A DNA stretch of 64,000 bases from Augochlora pura (Eukaryota; Arthropoda; Insecta; Hymenoptera; Halictidae). The stretch is from NCBI RefSeq assembly GCF_028453695.1, contig NC_135777.1:13257714-13321713 (forward strand), given 5' to 3'. Position numbers and translations under genes: made by a program. This document shows, one piece after another, positions 46,551-60,170 of this stretch. The notes beneath the pieces are model-generated. The model saw nothing but the letters and a program-made list of their open reading frames with translations, did no database searches and had not been told where the DNA came from. The first letter of the stretch is position 1; every line of letters begins with the position of its first letter.

Positions 46551-48476
46551 CGATGCTTTACGAGCAGGACCGCTTTGTTCGCCAGAGCCACCGGCTTTCT
46601 CGATCGCCTCCGAGGAATCTTTGATCTGCTTTCCTATCCAGCTAAGAAAAGTAGCTCCGTCAAAGACGTCCAGCTACAAAAGCTGCGTTGCTTCGTTCGC
46701 TCGTTAAACTGCGGCCTTCCAAGGAAACTAGACGACACTCGGGGATACGGAATACTAAGATCAACCCTAGTTGGTTGCTAGTCCGGGGGATGATTGGTTA
46801 GAGGAACTCCTGGCCAACGAATTTCGTATGTAAACTGCGAAAAGTTCCATACAATGGCCGGTCGGGGATCATGCCGGGATTACGACGAATTTCGGACGCG
46901 GTAATCGATGTAACTGCTGGCTAAACTGCTCAACTATAATGCAACGCCTCTGTTTGGTTCGTGTATTGTGCGACTTCTTCGAAACTATGACTAAAATAGC
47001 TGGTTAATACAGAAGGCTAGCACAATCGCAAGATTTAGTAATTTCGGCGAGAGATCGGCTTCCTTTCTGCATTCGATTTAGCCATGTAACACAATTTCCG
47101 TTGCGAACTAAATTAGATAGCTTCTGTCGTTGTGGTCAGTTCCGAAATGTGTAGCGGGCAACCGATACATTAACATTTTGTTAGATCAAATTAATGCAGA
47201 TAGTCCAATCCATGCAAAAAGGCCACAGCATCTGCCCCAGTTTTGAAACTCCAGATCGCGCCATTGATATGTCCAAAAAGAATCATTCTTGATTCTGTTT
47301 GAGCATGTAGCGATCATTCACATTTTATTATTGTCTTTCTTTTGTACTCGGAGGGTTTAATATGCGATAAAATAGGAACAATTTCACGGAATTTGATCAA
47401 ATTGAGAGGAAGGGTAGCAAAAGGCTCAACGTCATTGATACGTCGGAAAAAATCATTCTCGAGCCTATTCGAACGCCGCGAGTTCATCGAAGCAGTTATA
47501 ACATGGAAACAGCCTAACATCGATCCTTTCGGCCGTGGCGGTGCGAGAAAGCTACCCCGAAGGTCTGCGGCTCGCTAAGGGTGGCTTGGCGGCCGCGAAA
47601 GGGTCGGTGGGCTCGGTGACGAGGGTTTCGTTAGTTCGGGAACGTACCGCGGAACGTATGCTAAATTATCGAGTAGTCCTTCGGGCTTAATTACTTTTGT
47701 CTCGCCGCTGACGAAACTTGGAACATCATTTTCTCATTCCGATGGGAGCAGAGGCATTAATTCGGCGCGGGGCAGCACGGTGACAGTGGCAGGTCTCAGC
47801 GGCGGCCGAGCCGGTTAGAGCTATCGTTGCACGGCGGCGGCGGCGTCGCGGCGCCTCGCGTCGTTTCCCGATTTTCCTACGCAAATAGAATCGTATTAGG
47901 GAAATACGGTTCCGGAGGACGGCAGGCCGGCCAACCAATGGTATTCGAGACACGTCCGGGCCTCCGACGGAATGCAGGCCCCAGTATAATCAAATAAATG
48001 TGTACTTTATCAACGTCGCGGCCATGTAATTCCGGTCGTGACGAATAAAAGCTTACTCGGGGCCGAGCTACTCGTCTACTCGATCCTGCTCGAGGAGATC
48101 TTTCCGTTAGATCGCGGCACAGTCGGCAGGCCGGTTTGATCGACGCAGAAATCAATCGCGTTTAGAGCGAACGCGAATGGGCGTTAGCGTGCGCCGATTG
48201 TGTTTGCAATTATTTTATGGCAGCGACGCGTCCGAGCCACGAAAGTGGCTTCCATTTTGCATGTATGTCACGGGTGAAACGGGGACGTCAAACATATTAA
48301 CGAGTCCTAAATGAGCGACAGCCGTTCCACTCGATTGTCTGTTATTTTACGATTAACGGCTCGTTCGTGCGGCCGGTACACTAATTTCGATCGCGAGGCC
48401 GTATTGACATTTTGGTCGATGGGAATCAAGTCGTCCGCGTCGCTGCCGGAAATGGGTCAAAACTAGCCGGGGTCGG

Positions 48477-48576
48477 NNNNNNNNNNNNNNNNNNNNNNNN
48501 NNNNNNNNNNNNNNNNNNNNNNNNNNNNNNNNNNNNNNNNNNNNNNNNNNNNNNNNNNNNNNNNNNNNNNNNNNNN
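48477..48576. other. Assembly gap of 100 N
   Basis: Exactly 100 N bases, the conventional placeholder for a gap of unknown size. The right edge opens directly into a CT tract, so the gap probably reflects an unresolved microsatellite. Confidence 0.98.

Positions 48577-48606
<30 letters not shown>
48577..48606. repeat. (TC)n microsatellite at gap edge
   Basis: Thirty bases of uninterrupted TC starting immediately after the N run; the true array may extend into the gap. Confidence 0.95.
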
Positions 48607-48609
<3 letters not shown>

Positions 48610-49818
48610 ATAAAAGTTACGGTGAAACGGCGGGGTCGGAACGTGAATTTTCGTCGGAGTTTGAAAATTTACGCCTCGGCTCTGGTAACGGGCGGTGAGT
48701 ATCAAAATGATGAATGCGCGTATCATGCCGTGAGTCAGAGATGAATATTTTCGCCCGGGAGCCCGGAAAAAGTCCAAATAATTTAAGCGTCGGCACCTAC
48801 GATAAAAATTACCGTGAAATACTGGCTCGGCCGCGCTACATCGCGCTGCACCGCACCGCGCGCGCGTCCGCTCCGACGGATACCAGATTCTAATTCCGCC
48901 GGCAATTAATCCGACAATATTTTCTGCCGGTATCGCGAGCACAGAGTTTCCTTCGAGGCCAACCGTGCAACGCTAAATAACTTCTTCCCGGAATAGAGGT
49001 ATCACCGGTACGAACGCGGATTAACAATCAAGCCGTCTCTCTGCCGTGCACCTGGAATAGCTGTTACGTTCCGGGTGCCATTCTGAGGAACGACGACGTT
49101 CGATCAGCTTTCCGATGACGTGCGTCGAACTGGCCATCTTAAATATATCTGTGGTTAGGAGAAGAAACACCGTATGTTACTATCTCAACAAATTTCTGTC
49201 GTCGTATTTGTTGGAGTGTGCACCGAAATGCACAATACATACTCATCAGGAAATGTGCCGTCTTGACCTGACGTTTATTGCACCACCATTCCTATTTAAC
49301 CAAGGGCCTACAAAGGAATGGGTCAGTCGCTTCAGGACAGCCTATCGAGTCAGTAACACCAGAAGTTTAACAGTTCTCTAATATTCATTGTTTTAATATA
49401 TCATAAAGTTTAATATTGTGTTATGTTCAAATTGGAATAAATTACATTGATATACGTTGATTTCATTGACGCGTGGAGTTGGAGTAAATTATTTAAAACA
49501 TAAGACACAACTTCATCTCCCAACCTCGTCATCCCAACAGTATTAATTGATTTCATACAAAATTTACGTATTTGTCAGAGAAATATATATATCGCGAAGA
49601 CAAATTCTATGAACTCGCAGACATTATGCAGTCGGGAATGCTAGTAATCACACGAACGTTACTGACATTAGTGGTGAGAAATTTAAGTGATAATATCTTG
49701 GATGCGGAAACATGCGAAATGCGGCGTTCTTCGTTGCAACCACAGATATGTGCTATCAAAATCTCAATTCCGTGACGGTCGATGTAATCGGTGTCATGTT
49801 TGTCATTTGAACACTGCT
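48607..49818. other. Gene-free stretch
   Basis: GC-rich to about 49110, then AT-rich. Short frames on both strands (up to 88 codons) show no recognisable content. Confidence 0.45.
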
Positions 49819-50100
49819 TTACGGATTTTTATAATAGCATTTGTCGAATGAAACAAGATTTAACAAATGATCCATAAATACGTTGTCACAATCTTCGTGG
49901 AGATATTTATTGTTATTGAGTTCTAAAAATTTTATGATGTATTCTTGACTACTTCTCGTATCCTTTGCAGAGTCGGCTAAATCTATATCAATTTGAGGTG
50001 TTAGGATGGTCCAAGGGGCTATTGTTTCCTGTTTGCGTTCCATGATTGGGATATTTTCTAATGCAGAGGAGGATAGGAGTTCATCGATTTTAATACAAGG
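49819..50100 (-). pseudogene. Possible non-LTR retrotransposon fragment (linker before RNase H)
   Basis: On the minus strand an open frame extends from about 50100 to 49819. It contains ALENIPIMERKQETIAPWTI, then LTPQIDIDLADSAKDT and, a few residues later, FLELNNNKY. Jockey-clade ORF2 proteins have, between the reverse transcriptase and RNase H, a PPW-x-I-x-x-P-x-IDLSL motif followed by a variable stretch and F-x-x-L. The match in order and spacing is good, but the following YTDGS motif of RNase H is not seen. It is on the same strand as the RNase H fragment at 26.3-26.8 kb; they are too far apart to be one insertion without large rearrangement. Confidence 0.45.
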
Positions 50101-53100
50101 AGGGGCCGGTATTAGTCAATTTTAATGATCGATAGGTTCGATGTTAAGAGAGGTCGAAAGAGGAACTCGAAGAACTCTGTACATTTGTATTGAAAATGAC
50201 AATATTGTTCCACATCGTGCGAGTTCAACAATCGCAGTGAGCTCGATTTTCTAGTGTACTCGCGCCTTCTCGATTAGTTTAAGGGATGATCCCATTCCAA
50301 TATCGGGTTAATATCGAGTTAATATCGCATATCGCGGGCTCATAAAGGGTTAAGAACTCGTCGATCTAACTTTCTGGAGTAGTCGTTACCAAAGATTCTC
50401 GGGGCATTCAGTGGCCTGTATTTCATCGGAGCGGTTTCAAGCGGAGCCGTATCGATTCGAAGCGTAAAAGCGCGGCGAACCCTCGGGGAAGCATATTCGG
50501 CTCGTGGAGCATTCCGGAGAATAAAGTACGAAGTTATTCCAGTGTTCTCGGAGTTCTCGCGGAAGAAAGAAAATCCCGGGCCCGAAAAGCACTCGGTTCA
50601 AGCAGCAATTTCGATCGCTGCGGTCGCCAGGATTTGGTGATTTAGGCTCGGTCCACACTGTCAGCCCGATTCAATATTGTTTCGCTTCTTTTTCTGTCGT
50701 AACGTTTACATTATGAGTGACGTCCCAGCTGCGTTTCTGTCACGGCTCGACACCGATCAATCCGGACAAATATTTTACAGAAGCGTGACCGGACTGTCAC
50801 GACCTGTTAGGGTAGTGTGAACCATCTTTTGTTCCAACGTCCGTCATTGATCACTTTTAATAATAACAGATAGTGCGCATCGGCTGTTTGTAAATTATAG
50901 AATTTGCGATTACCATATACAGTTAACATTCCAAAATTTGTTTCATTAGGGTATTCTTGTAAGAAAGTCGGCTAAAATTGATAGTAATTTATAATTTTAA
51001 TATGGTCCTATCTATTTTCTTACGATTTTTCATGTTTTTTTTTAATTCTGGTTTGAGAGATTTAGGCGAGACGTTGTCTTCGATTACAATTTCGATGAGC
51101 TGTTTAGTTTGGAAGTTATCCAAGTCCATTCGTATTGAAACTAAGATACTCGCAAGGGTTGCGTTTAAAAATATATACATATGTACACAATAAACATGTA
51201 TCATACTGCTTAAGTATATCTAAGAGACTCAAATTTACACTTCCTATTAAAATAACAGCAATTATTAAGTGAATAATATGCGAGTTTGAAAGTAAACAGC
51301 TCATTTAATTGAGCGTCCAAAGTGTTTGTAGTTACGTTGTTTATAATTTTCTACAAAATAAATTCCCTAGAAAGCTCCGACGTGACAATATAAAGAACAC
51401 ACATGTCGTCGCGTGACCGTGAAACGGAAAAACGAAGGACACCGAGAACTATGCGCTAGGCGGTTCGAATGCTGCGGGATCCGGCTCGCGCCGCAAAGTG
51501 TACAACTATCCGAACGTGTCGTCTTCGTTGGGCACCCCTCAGCTCGCACAAGCGCGGACATCGCTGGCAACGCTGGGCACAAAGGCCTGTCTCGCGCAAG
51601 TTCGCTCGGCTCGGAAAGTTTTCCGCCCACGCCGCTGCGGCCGCCTAGATCCGGCAGCCTTTCAGCGGTAACGCGTATCAAGGAACGCCCTGTATTTTTC
51701 ATTAGGGGGTTCGCGGCACTGCTTCTCACGCGAGCCGCAGACTCGACCGCGAAAGTGCCGCCCGTGCCGCGAGCAGAAAATGCGATCGAGGGGGCGGTAA
51801 CGTCTGCCAGCCGAGTACAAAGTTCCTTCTTCGTCCCTCGCTCCATCCTGCGGAGCCCCAGCCTGATAACATAACGAGAGTTTACTTTGAGGGCGCGCGT
51901 CCGGGAAGTAGCCGCCTGCGATGCGAACTTCCACCGGCTGAACTGACGCGACGCGGCTTATCACCGCTGCGGGATGACTGCTCAAACCCCACGGGAAACC
52001 CGTGCCGCGCCATTGAACCTCGCCGACACCCCCTCGGTACCATCCTCTGCGACGTCTTCGGTTCTTCTTCCCAGCCAGATACCGAAAACGTCGGTCTGCA
52101 AGCTTCTTCGTATATTATGTCTCGATGATTGGTCTGAAAATGGATGGGTTTTGGCCCTTTTGACCAAAAACCTTATCTATTTACTTATTTATGTAGTCAA
52201 TAACCGAGAAACCCTTAGGAGTAGGCGATACAAAGACGTTACAAAAACTTGTTACAAATTAATGGCTAAATTTAAACGGGGAAAAGATATCAATGGTTTA
52301 CACATTAGATGACATGGTAGCTTTCTGGTCGAAGAAGTATTTTAAATCTAATAGACGCTAGTGAGTAATTTGAAAGAACTGAAGCCTACTCGTTAACTTC
52401 CGGACCAACCATGGTAGTCTTGCATGTGCAATCTCTCGGATAAGTCCAAACGTATATCTCATATTCGGCGAATTATCATGCGGCATGGGCATCCGAATGT
52501 GGCACCCTCCTGCAACGGGGGACGTTTCTCCTTATTGCTTTTCAGCATGTAAGACGTCTTCAACCTCCTCACTGAGAGGGGCGGGCGCAGGGGGAATTCA
52601 GACGTGCAATTCTGTGATTACGGTCGCATTGCGAGAATTTGCATCTGTGAAGATCACCGAAAGATCCACGCTGCTGCTGGCCGTCGTGAAAACCGCTAAT
52701 TAATTCGTCTCACAGTTCTGCTAATGAAAGAAGAAGGGGCGGGTGTGGAAAGATAAAGTGATCGAGGATTTTTGCCAGAGGAAAGAAAATTCTGTTTGGC
52801 GGGTCAACGCGAAGAAACCGTTTGAAAATCTGCGAGCGCTCGAGTTGCCGTCGAACAAAGCAGCTCGAAGCGGGGAATTCGGTCGGGGGAGGCTGCGATT
52901 GGCAAGCGGCTGCGGATCGAAGAGAACGGCAGAAGGGGCGGATGGTTGGAGTGGAAAAAGGGGCAACATCGTCAAAGGGAAACAACGGGAGCGTCCGATA
53001 AGAAGAAGAAGCGGGGCTAAGCTGATTCGTGAGGTTTTTTCGCAGCCGGAGTAAAGATAACCGTTGGCGGCCGATCGGAGAGCGGCTTCTTATCGGGGGC

Positions 53101-56100
53101 CGATTCGTTGGGAAGTTTCCGGGATCACCGGGCGAAAGTTTGTTTCGCTATTTGCGGCCGTCTCAAGCGGAAGTCGGGGGAAGGAAATTATTTGGAAGTC
53201 GCTTGATATCGGAATTGGGTGTTCCTCGGCGTGTTCCGGGCCCGCTTGTGCGCCGCGCCGCAACGACCAGCACGAGCAGCCGGCGCTTTTTACGCCTCGA
53301 GGCTCCGGAATCCTCGGGGAAACTTCGGGCGGCGGGTCTCGCCGGCGCGTAACTTATCCGCGCGATAGAATGGCCGGGTAACGAGCCTGCTCTCCGGTGA
53401 AATCCTCTTCTAAGGAGAATTTTATGCTAGCCGAAGTCGACCCAGCCGCGCAGAGATCCGATCACGCTGAAAAATGACCGCGAACCGAAATCCAAAGCAG
53501 CCTGCGAGCTCTCCCATCTCTCTCTCTCTCTCTCTCTCTCTCGCTGCGCAACCTATCCGGGCGAGTCCCGCGGCAGGGCGTGCCTCGAGCGAATTATTAC
53601 GCGGGTGGAATGACGTCCAAACTTTGCGGACGATGTGTGGCCTTTGTTCCAAGAGTTGTGGCGTCGCCTCCCACGCTCGCCAACAGAAGCGTCATCGATC
53701 TGCGACCTCCAGCTAGATCGCCGAGGATCGCCTTCTCAGCGTTCCTGCGAATAGTCGATTCGCTGGATCGTTCCCGATTTTATTTTTCTTTAAAAATGTA
53801 AGCAGCGGTTCTTTCCGAAATTATCCGTACATTTCGCGTTGCTCTCGTGGAATGTATAGTAATTTTTTCGTCGAAAAATATTCGCTGGAAACAGATACAC
53901 ATAAGCATGATTCTATTCCCCGGAGCCACAACATCTTAATTTATTTTTCTACAAAAATTATCCCATTAATACGCAAGGATATAAAAGATTTGACCATAGT
54001 AAATGCTGTTTGTTAGGTAGAAAAGTTGGCATTACAAGCATTTCGTTTCATCGTGCTTGAAAAGACAGTTGAACACACAGAAAGTATCCGCGTTCCGACA
54101 AATACGAATTATTGGATCCAACTCTCCGACAGTTAATTTAAAAGCAGACAGTCCACGAAACAAATTTGTTTGAAGAAACTACAAAAAGATGTTGAATTTT
54201 TCAGGATATTACGCCCAATAGTTTAGTGGACGAGTGTCAATTTTCCGGTCGGAAAAATTCAGCGGAGACGAACGTATAGAGTTACAAATTGGCGGGATTT
54301 CTGCAGCTTTTAATTTCCGGCTTGCAATAAAAACCAGAGAAACGAAGAGGAGAGGTATATCGTTTATTGGCCGTGATCCCGCCGTAGAAATGGCTGTCGA
54401 GCGTGGAAGCCAGCCGACGCGGCGCGGCGCAACGCGTCGAATTATGCCGTATGACCGGGCGAAACGCCGGGACACGCATCCAAATATCGGGTAATGAATA
54501 TTTAACTAATGGCCTAGCCGTTTGAAAACGCTTCGCGCTGCCGGCACCACGCCACTCTATTTGATATTTCGTACTATTAAATATCGTTTGTATAAATTAC
54601 GTTTGCCCGGGGAGCATCCGCTCCGCGACAACAGTATCGATTGTTTTGTAACGCGCGGCCGACCGGGGCCGGGCGAAGCCGTGCTTGTAACTTTCGACAC
54701 CGGCAACGGTGATCGGCAGTGATTAATGTAATTATAAAATACAGCTGTTTGTAAACGGTGTTGCGTTAGTTCGCACGATCGGCCGATTTGTTCGGCAACG
54801 AACATTGTTTCCCGCGTTGCCGCGGGAGATCGATAACAACGGGAACGCCGGACTCGCGTGCAAGCGCGTACGTACACGGCCGCCGCCGCTTCATTGTTTT
54901 TTATCGTTCATATATTTTTCATGCACCCGTCAAAAAGCGGGCCAGTCAACGCTTTTACGTCGTTCATTTGCGACTTCCTCTGCGTTAAATTAATATTTGT
55001 ATTCTCCCTGCCCGGGATTCACCTTTTTTTTTCTCGTCTCTTGCAATTATTATTTCACGCAAATTAAATTCCGTTTTCGGAGACAAATAAATTACGGATG
55101 TTCGTGCGTTTATGTCTCGTCTGGCGTTTCTGAACAACGAAACAACTGGTCACAGGAAATTTCAGTGTCGCTTCTAGATCGAGAAAACTGATCATAGAAG
55201 CAATATATTTTTATTCTCCATTCGAGAGATCGTACCACAACCCCTTGTTTTACGATATCGAGTCTTGTTTTATGATTCAAAGTCGTCGCAGAAATAGAAT
55301 GGCATCTACTAAACACAAATATAGCAGACGTAAAAGACGGTGATAGGAGCTGTAATAACCGTATCGTTTTACTAATCGATAAATTATTGCTAAATTGCAG
55401 ATTTTGTGAACTCGCGAGAGGAATCTGCGCGGCAAACGCGAAACAGTAAAAACGTCGAAAATATGTAGAAACATTGTTATTCTTCAACCGTTAAATGTAT
55501 TCAGCCGGGAAATGAGGTTCTGTTTTATTCCAGTTTATTGTAACCGAGGTGGAAAATATATATTTCGCGTAAAAACCTGCAGTCTAACTATTACACGTGA
55601 CACACGAGCCATTGCGCGGCAAATAAACTTTCCAGAGATCAGTGCACCGTACCGCGCCGTTAATTCGACGAAAAGTTCGCGAAGGTCTAGAGAGGGTCTA
55701 GGCCATGGGAATCGGGAAGGGAGTAGTCACCCCGTAGGTATCGGTTCCCATGAAAATATGTTCCCGAGCACGCTCCATCGAGCGACGATAAGCATCTTAC
55801 AGCTCGCGCCAGCGAAACCAAGCAGAATAGGCTTCCATATTGCTCGGTGTCTTGGGCGGGCACGAATATTTTTCAGGGTGAAATTCGTCGACGTGCTCGC
55901 GGAGTACCCGGTGAAAGGAGCCGGTGAAAGGACCCGGCGTGCTAGACGACGGAACTCTTTAGCGCTTTAGCAGCTTTACACGCTCCGCGGGGTCCGTGGC
56001 GCTGCACAGAGCGGAGCGGTGCCGAGCGGCGAAATATGCGGCGCTTCGCGGAACCGAGAAATTGAATTTGCAAACTTCCGCGTAGACAGGAGTGACGCAC

Positions 56101-56441
56101 GCCGCGCCAGGAGCGGCCGGTCACGACTTTTCGTGGGCCGGCGTTTCGCGAGTTTCTTACCCCGGAAAACGAGAAAGTAGTCCACCGGAAGGAACAGTCG
56201 CCGGCGAGGACAGCTCGCGCCTTAAATCGCTTTTCGCTCGCGATGACAGTCCGTTTTTCGTGAGAACGCGCCATCGATGCTCCTGAACGCGCTGCTAACT
56301 TTATATACAAACTAACTGTACGATTGTTTCATCGTAAACTCGTTTTGAATGTCAGTCGGAGACTCTGGCGCAGGAATGAAAGTACAGTAAATTTTCTCCA
56401 TTTGTCCTGCAGTTTTTAACACTTTACCGACCGGTAGTCTA
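50101..56441. other. Gene-free stretch, alternating composition
   Basis: AT-rich at 50690-51370 and 53800-54230; GC-rich at 51410-52060, 52740-53790, 54330-54900 and 55590-56300. Several frames of 100-159 codons overlap on opposite strands. A possible acceptor at 55876 is discussed in findings. A (CT)n tract lies at 53517-53542. A lone TTAACACTTTACCGACCGG at 56416 looks like a MITE end, but no partner was found. Confidence 0.4.
53517..53542. repeat. (CT)n microsatellite
   Basis: About 13 CT units followed by CGCTGCGC. Confidence 0.9.
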
Positions 56442-56676
56442 TTAACCCCTTGCCATAATTTAACGAGTCAGACTCGTGGTGGAGATTTCTATTCATATCT
56501 TATTAAATATAATTGTTATTCTAGCCTTTTAAGTCGGAATCATATTCTGTCCCCTTGTCATCAATCTTTAATGTGCAACTACCTGTGCAATTGCAGACAG
56601 GCAATAAGTATAAATATTTAAGAAATGATTACGATTGAAAATATCTATGCATTCTAGTTGTAAAGAAAATTCTTAA
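56442..56676. mobile_element. TTAA-type MITE, family A, eroded right end
   Basis: Left end TTAACCCCTTGCCATAATTT with the odd palindrome CGAGTCAGACTCG just inside, and a downstream GATTACGATTGAAAATATCT that matches the family pattern CGTAATCAAAGTAGCT in position. The right terminus has degenerated (GTTGTAAAGAAAATTCTTAA instead of GTGCAAGGGGTTAA), so the end at 56676 is my best guess from the expected length. Confidence 0.65.
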
Positions 56677-57637
56677 AGAAATGAAAGAAGTACACCAAGT
56701 ACATGAAGTGCGATAAAAAAAATTACAACAGAATAATTTCAGCAAGTACATTCCACGTGTCTTCTTTAATATTTCAATTTACCTTTTCTATCAATTATAA
56801 AACTATAGAAGGAAGTAACTGGTAGATAGACAAAACAGATGCGAAATCAAGATGTAGTACATTTAGTTCTGAGACATTCGTATTGCCAATTAAATGCCAC
56901 CAGTAAAGGTATTACATACAAACTAATAATTTAAATTTTATATGTACTTGGCCGGCCCATTTGCAAAGAACTTTGCCGACTTTGTAATTAAACTGTCGAC
57001 AAATCTGTTACATTAAGCGTAAGGGAAATGACGTGGAAACGGGTGAATTAATTCCTCGTGTGCGATAATTTGTTTAAGTATTAAGAACATCTTCCTCGGA
57101 AAGCTAGATTACATATCAGATGCTTAAATAGTGTGAGAAATGGACGATCTATCTCGATCTATCGTTATGCACACAAGGATATCCTGTACTTGCGACCATC
57201 TCGACAAGACGTGCAACCTTACTGTCGACGATACGCGGACACTCGCCCTCAAAGGGTTAATTACAGATCAGTGTAGGAATGCGACTAAGAAGATCTACTC
57301 TCCGTACAATAAATCAGCTGCATCGTCGCGTAATTTCGACAGAAACGAACCGTGAATAATAAATTACGCCGTCAAGAGTTTCCAATAAATCCGAGCGGCA
57401 TAAAAGAACAACAATTTTCTTGCTGCGGGCGCAAAACCGTGCGTCAATAAAGAAATATTGTAGCTGCAGCTTTGAAGGAGCGGTAAAATGTACGGACGTC
57501 TCAAAGAAGATGATTAAAACACCGGTTACAGAGGACTTAAAATCGTCGAGAAAAATCAACAAGCCTGATTGCGTTTTCTTGGAGGAACGGAGCGTCGGCG
57601 TGTAACGTCGGCGGAGGAAGAGATCGCGGAAAGAAAA

Positions 57638-57652
57638 AGAGAGAGAGAGAGA
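57638..57652. repeat. Short (GA)n tract
   Basis: Seven GA units after AAGAAAAA. Confidence 0.8.
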
Positions 57653-57911
57653 TAGGGAGGAACCGATTACGGTAAGCGTCGATCGTAGAATGCGTTCGGT
57701 TGTAAGGTTCCGAAGAACCTGACCGGAGCAGAGCCACGGTTCCCGTAAAATTTGTGCGACCTATAAATAGGAGAGGCAAAAAGGTGAGTCGGGGACGCGA
57801 CTCGGGAGAACTCGAGCGATGTAACGACGGCGAGAAATTGAATTTACATAGTCGGTCCGTCGGATTTAGGGTGAAATCCGTAGAACTCGAACGAAACGAA
57901 AGGGAAAAAGG

Positions 57912-57918
57912 GGAGGGA

Positions 57919-57967
<49 letters not shown>
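57912..57967. repeat. (GA)n microsatellite
   Basis: Almost pure GA for about 55 bases. On the plus strand it is GA, unlike most other long tracts in the window, which read CT. Confidence 0.9.
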
Positions 57968-57968
<1 letters not shown>

Positions 57969-60170
57969 AATCCGGCGCGATGCGTCCGGGGAACAGTCGA
58001 TCGAACGAGCGGAGAAAGCGAAGACTCTCCTCGGCCAGCGCCGATTTCCCCGCGTGCTCCGCGTGCTCCGTGCTCGGCGCCGTATGGGAGGCCAGAGGTT
58101 CGGCCCGCCTAAGTTTTAAGGGATTGAAAACAGACGCGGCGCGAATAGATAAACGCACGTTCGCCGGGGATCCCGTGGATTTCATCGAGATTCCGTGAGG
58201 TAGCGCCAGCGGCCGCTCCGCAGAGAGATCAGGAACGTGCGAGATGCCGATCCCATTCGATCGGAGGTGTCTGAAGCCGACCGGGAACCGCTTCCGAGCA
58301 AACTGACAACCACCACCACAGAGAGGAGATTTCATTTCGACCGGAGAACGCCTCGACTTTCCTTTTCTCTCCGCCGTGAAACCAAAGCGGACCGCGTTCC
58401 GGCCGTAACCCGTACGCTCGTAGTCGTTACGAAACAGCCCTCGAAACGATCGAAGCTTACTGATTTCGGGCAGCTACTCCTACGTTCTCTTACGCTTACC
58501 GTACCGTCGGGGCTTCCAGCTACGTAACGACCACCCGCAACTTCCTATCGATGCTCCGTTAACCGATCGACCTCTGCTGCAGCTACTCGAAGCGGCGCCG
58601 ATTGTCTGTCGTTGCTGCTTATGGTTCTGAAATTGCTGCTATCGCCGGCTTCGATCTCGCCAAGTTCCAGCTAAAGGATTACCGAACCTCGCCTCGAATA
58701 TTCAGGGTGTTTAAGCCGTTGTGGCCGCGTTAGAAATACAGAATTCTACGGTGAAGCGTTTTCCATTTGCCAATTGCCAGAAGAATAGCGATTCCATGAA
58801 ATGTTTGCAAGTTTGAACGTTTCTATTGGGCTCGAACAATTTTCTCGCAGCTCACAGTACAAGATACGATCGCTGAAATCTGCTGTTCAAAATAGACTCG
58901 AGTTTTCATAAACCTGTGTAGAAATCGCCTTTATCTTTACAACTTCATCGATTCGGACAGTTCCACGGAATTTCAATTGTCATTGCAGACAAGATGGATA
59001 TTTGTTCTCCGAAGTCTGTATTCCGATGGATTGGTGGAGTTGTACATGGTTCGAACAATTTCTTTACGATTAAAATTGCCGCAAACTCCGAGGTTAACTC
59101 TTTTCAATCGAAATCAATTTTTTCTCTAAATCCAAAGTATTTTTTCCGACGTACAGTACTTCCGTTAGATACGATTTACTGCGTTCTGTTCATATGAAAT
59201 TCACTGACTGGTAGAATATTACGCTTTTAACAGTTCTTGAAAGCTAAATAAATTTTATAGTATTTAAATTATTTGAAAAAGTGATATAAGCAATTTTTTA
59301 GTGGCGCCTCGGAGTTACCGTTAGAATGGAAATTGTGAAACATCCCCTAAAATTTGAGCGTAAAAGTTTACGCGGTCGCATTTTCTCAAGCATTAGTGAC
59401 TTAAATGGCGATCAGCCGTAAAAATTAGCTAAGCGATTCACGGATTAGGGGACGGGCGAACGAGAAGAATGTTCGGAGGAGCCTGCGAGAAGAGCGTAGC
59501 CGGTCTCGCGGCGCGGCGTTTCGTCAGGCTGGAACGATGTCGTACGACGTAAGACATTATTTTGAGCCGGTGTGTCAGTGCGGGTCTCGTGAGAGAGCCG
59601 CGGCCCGCTCTCCGTCGGGCTCCTTTTGTTTTTCTACGGTCGGCTCGCGATGTATTTGGTAGCCGATTCGACCATATAAAGCGACAAATGTCCTTTTACG
59701 GTCCGCATTGCCATCCAGGGACCGCGTGCCGGGAGAGTCCAGTTGGGGATCTTATGCCAGAACTTTCCTAGTAGCCAGACGTCGTTCCGTGGCCACGGGC
59801 GTTTCATTAAAATCCTTAATGGACCGTCGATCCCGATCGAACTTCGCGATCGATCCTCTCCCTTCTACCGTAATCTCTTTATCCGAGAGTTTCCGAAGAA
59901 ACTACGTAGGTGATTCTAGGTTCGGTCGCGGTGTTTGCCTCGCGTTCTCTTTATTCCCTCCATCTGGACGTACGATTACGTGCGACTCGAAGATGGGAGG
60001 AGGCGAAAAAGGAACATTTTCGTTCGCAATAATAGCGATCGATCGGCGGCGTGTACCAAGACGCTCCGAAAAATTCGACCAAGCCGCTGCCGAGATCTCC
60101 ATTGGTCGCTCGCTCGTTCCCGGAACGCGACAAGATTTTTCATCTCTCGCCGCGACACGCCCTGAAATTC

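Larger units (their letters stand above)
44275..48476. other. Gene-free stretch with trinucleotide and CT repeats
   Basis: GC-rich to about 44840, mixed to 45500, then GC-rich with (GAC)n at 45784-45802, (GTC)n at 46065-46086 and a long CT tract at 46485-46550. 46960-47500 is AT-richer. 47570-48470 is CpG-rich. The 184-codon minus frame at 45662-46216 runs through the trinucleotide repeats (poly-Arg) and is rejected as a gene. Confidence 0.45.

Noticed and set aside
46363..46781. Three plus-strand frames over the CT tract
   Set aside because: Simple-repeat translation (Ser/Leu).
56416..56441. TTAACACTTTACCGACCGG, resembling a MITE terminus
   Set aside because: No reverse-complement partner found downstream; kept as a remark only.
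57755..57790. TATAAATAG with a downstream GGTGAGTC, promoter or first-exon-like
   Set aside because: No initiator, no coherent frame and no further support.
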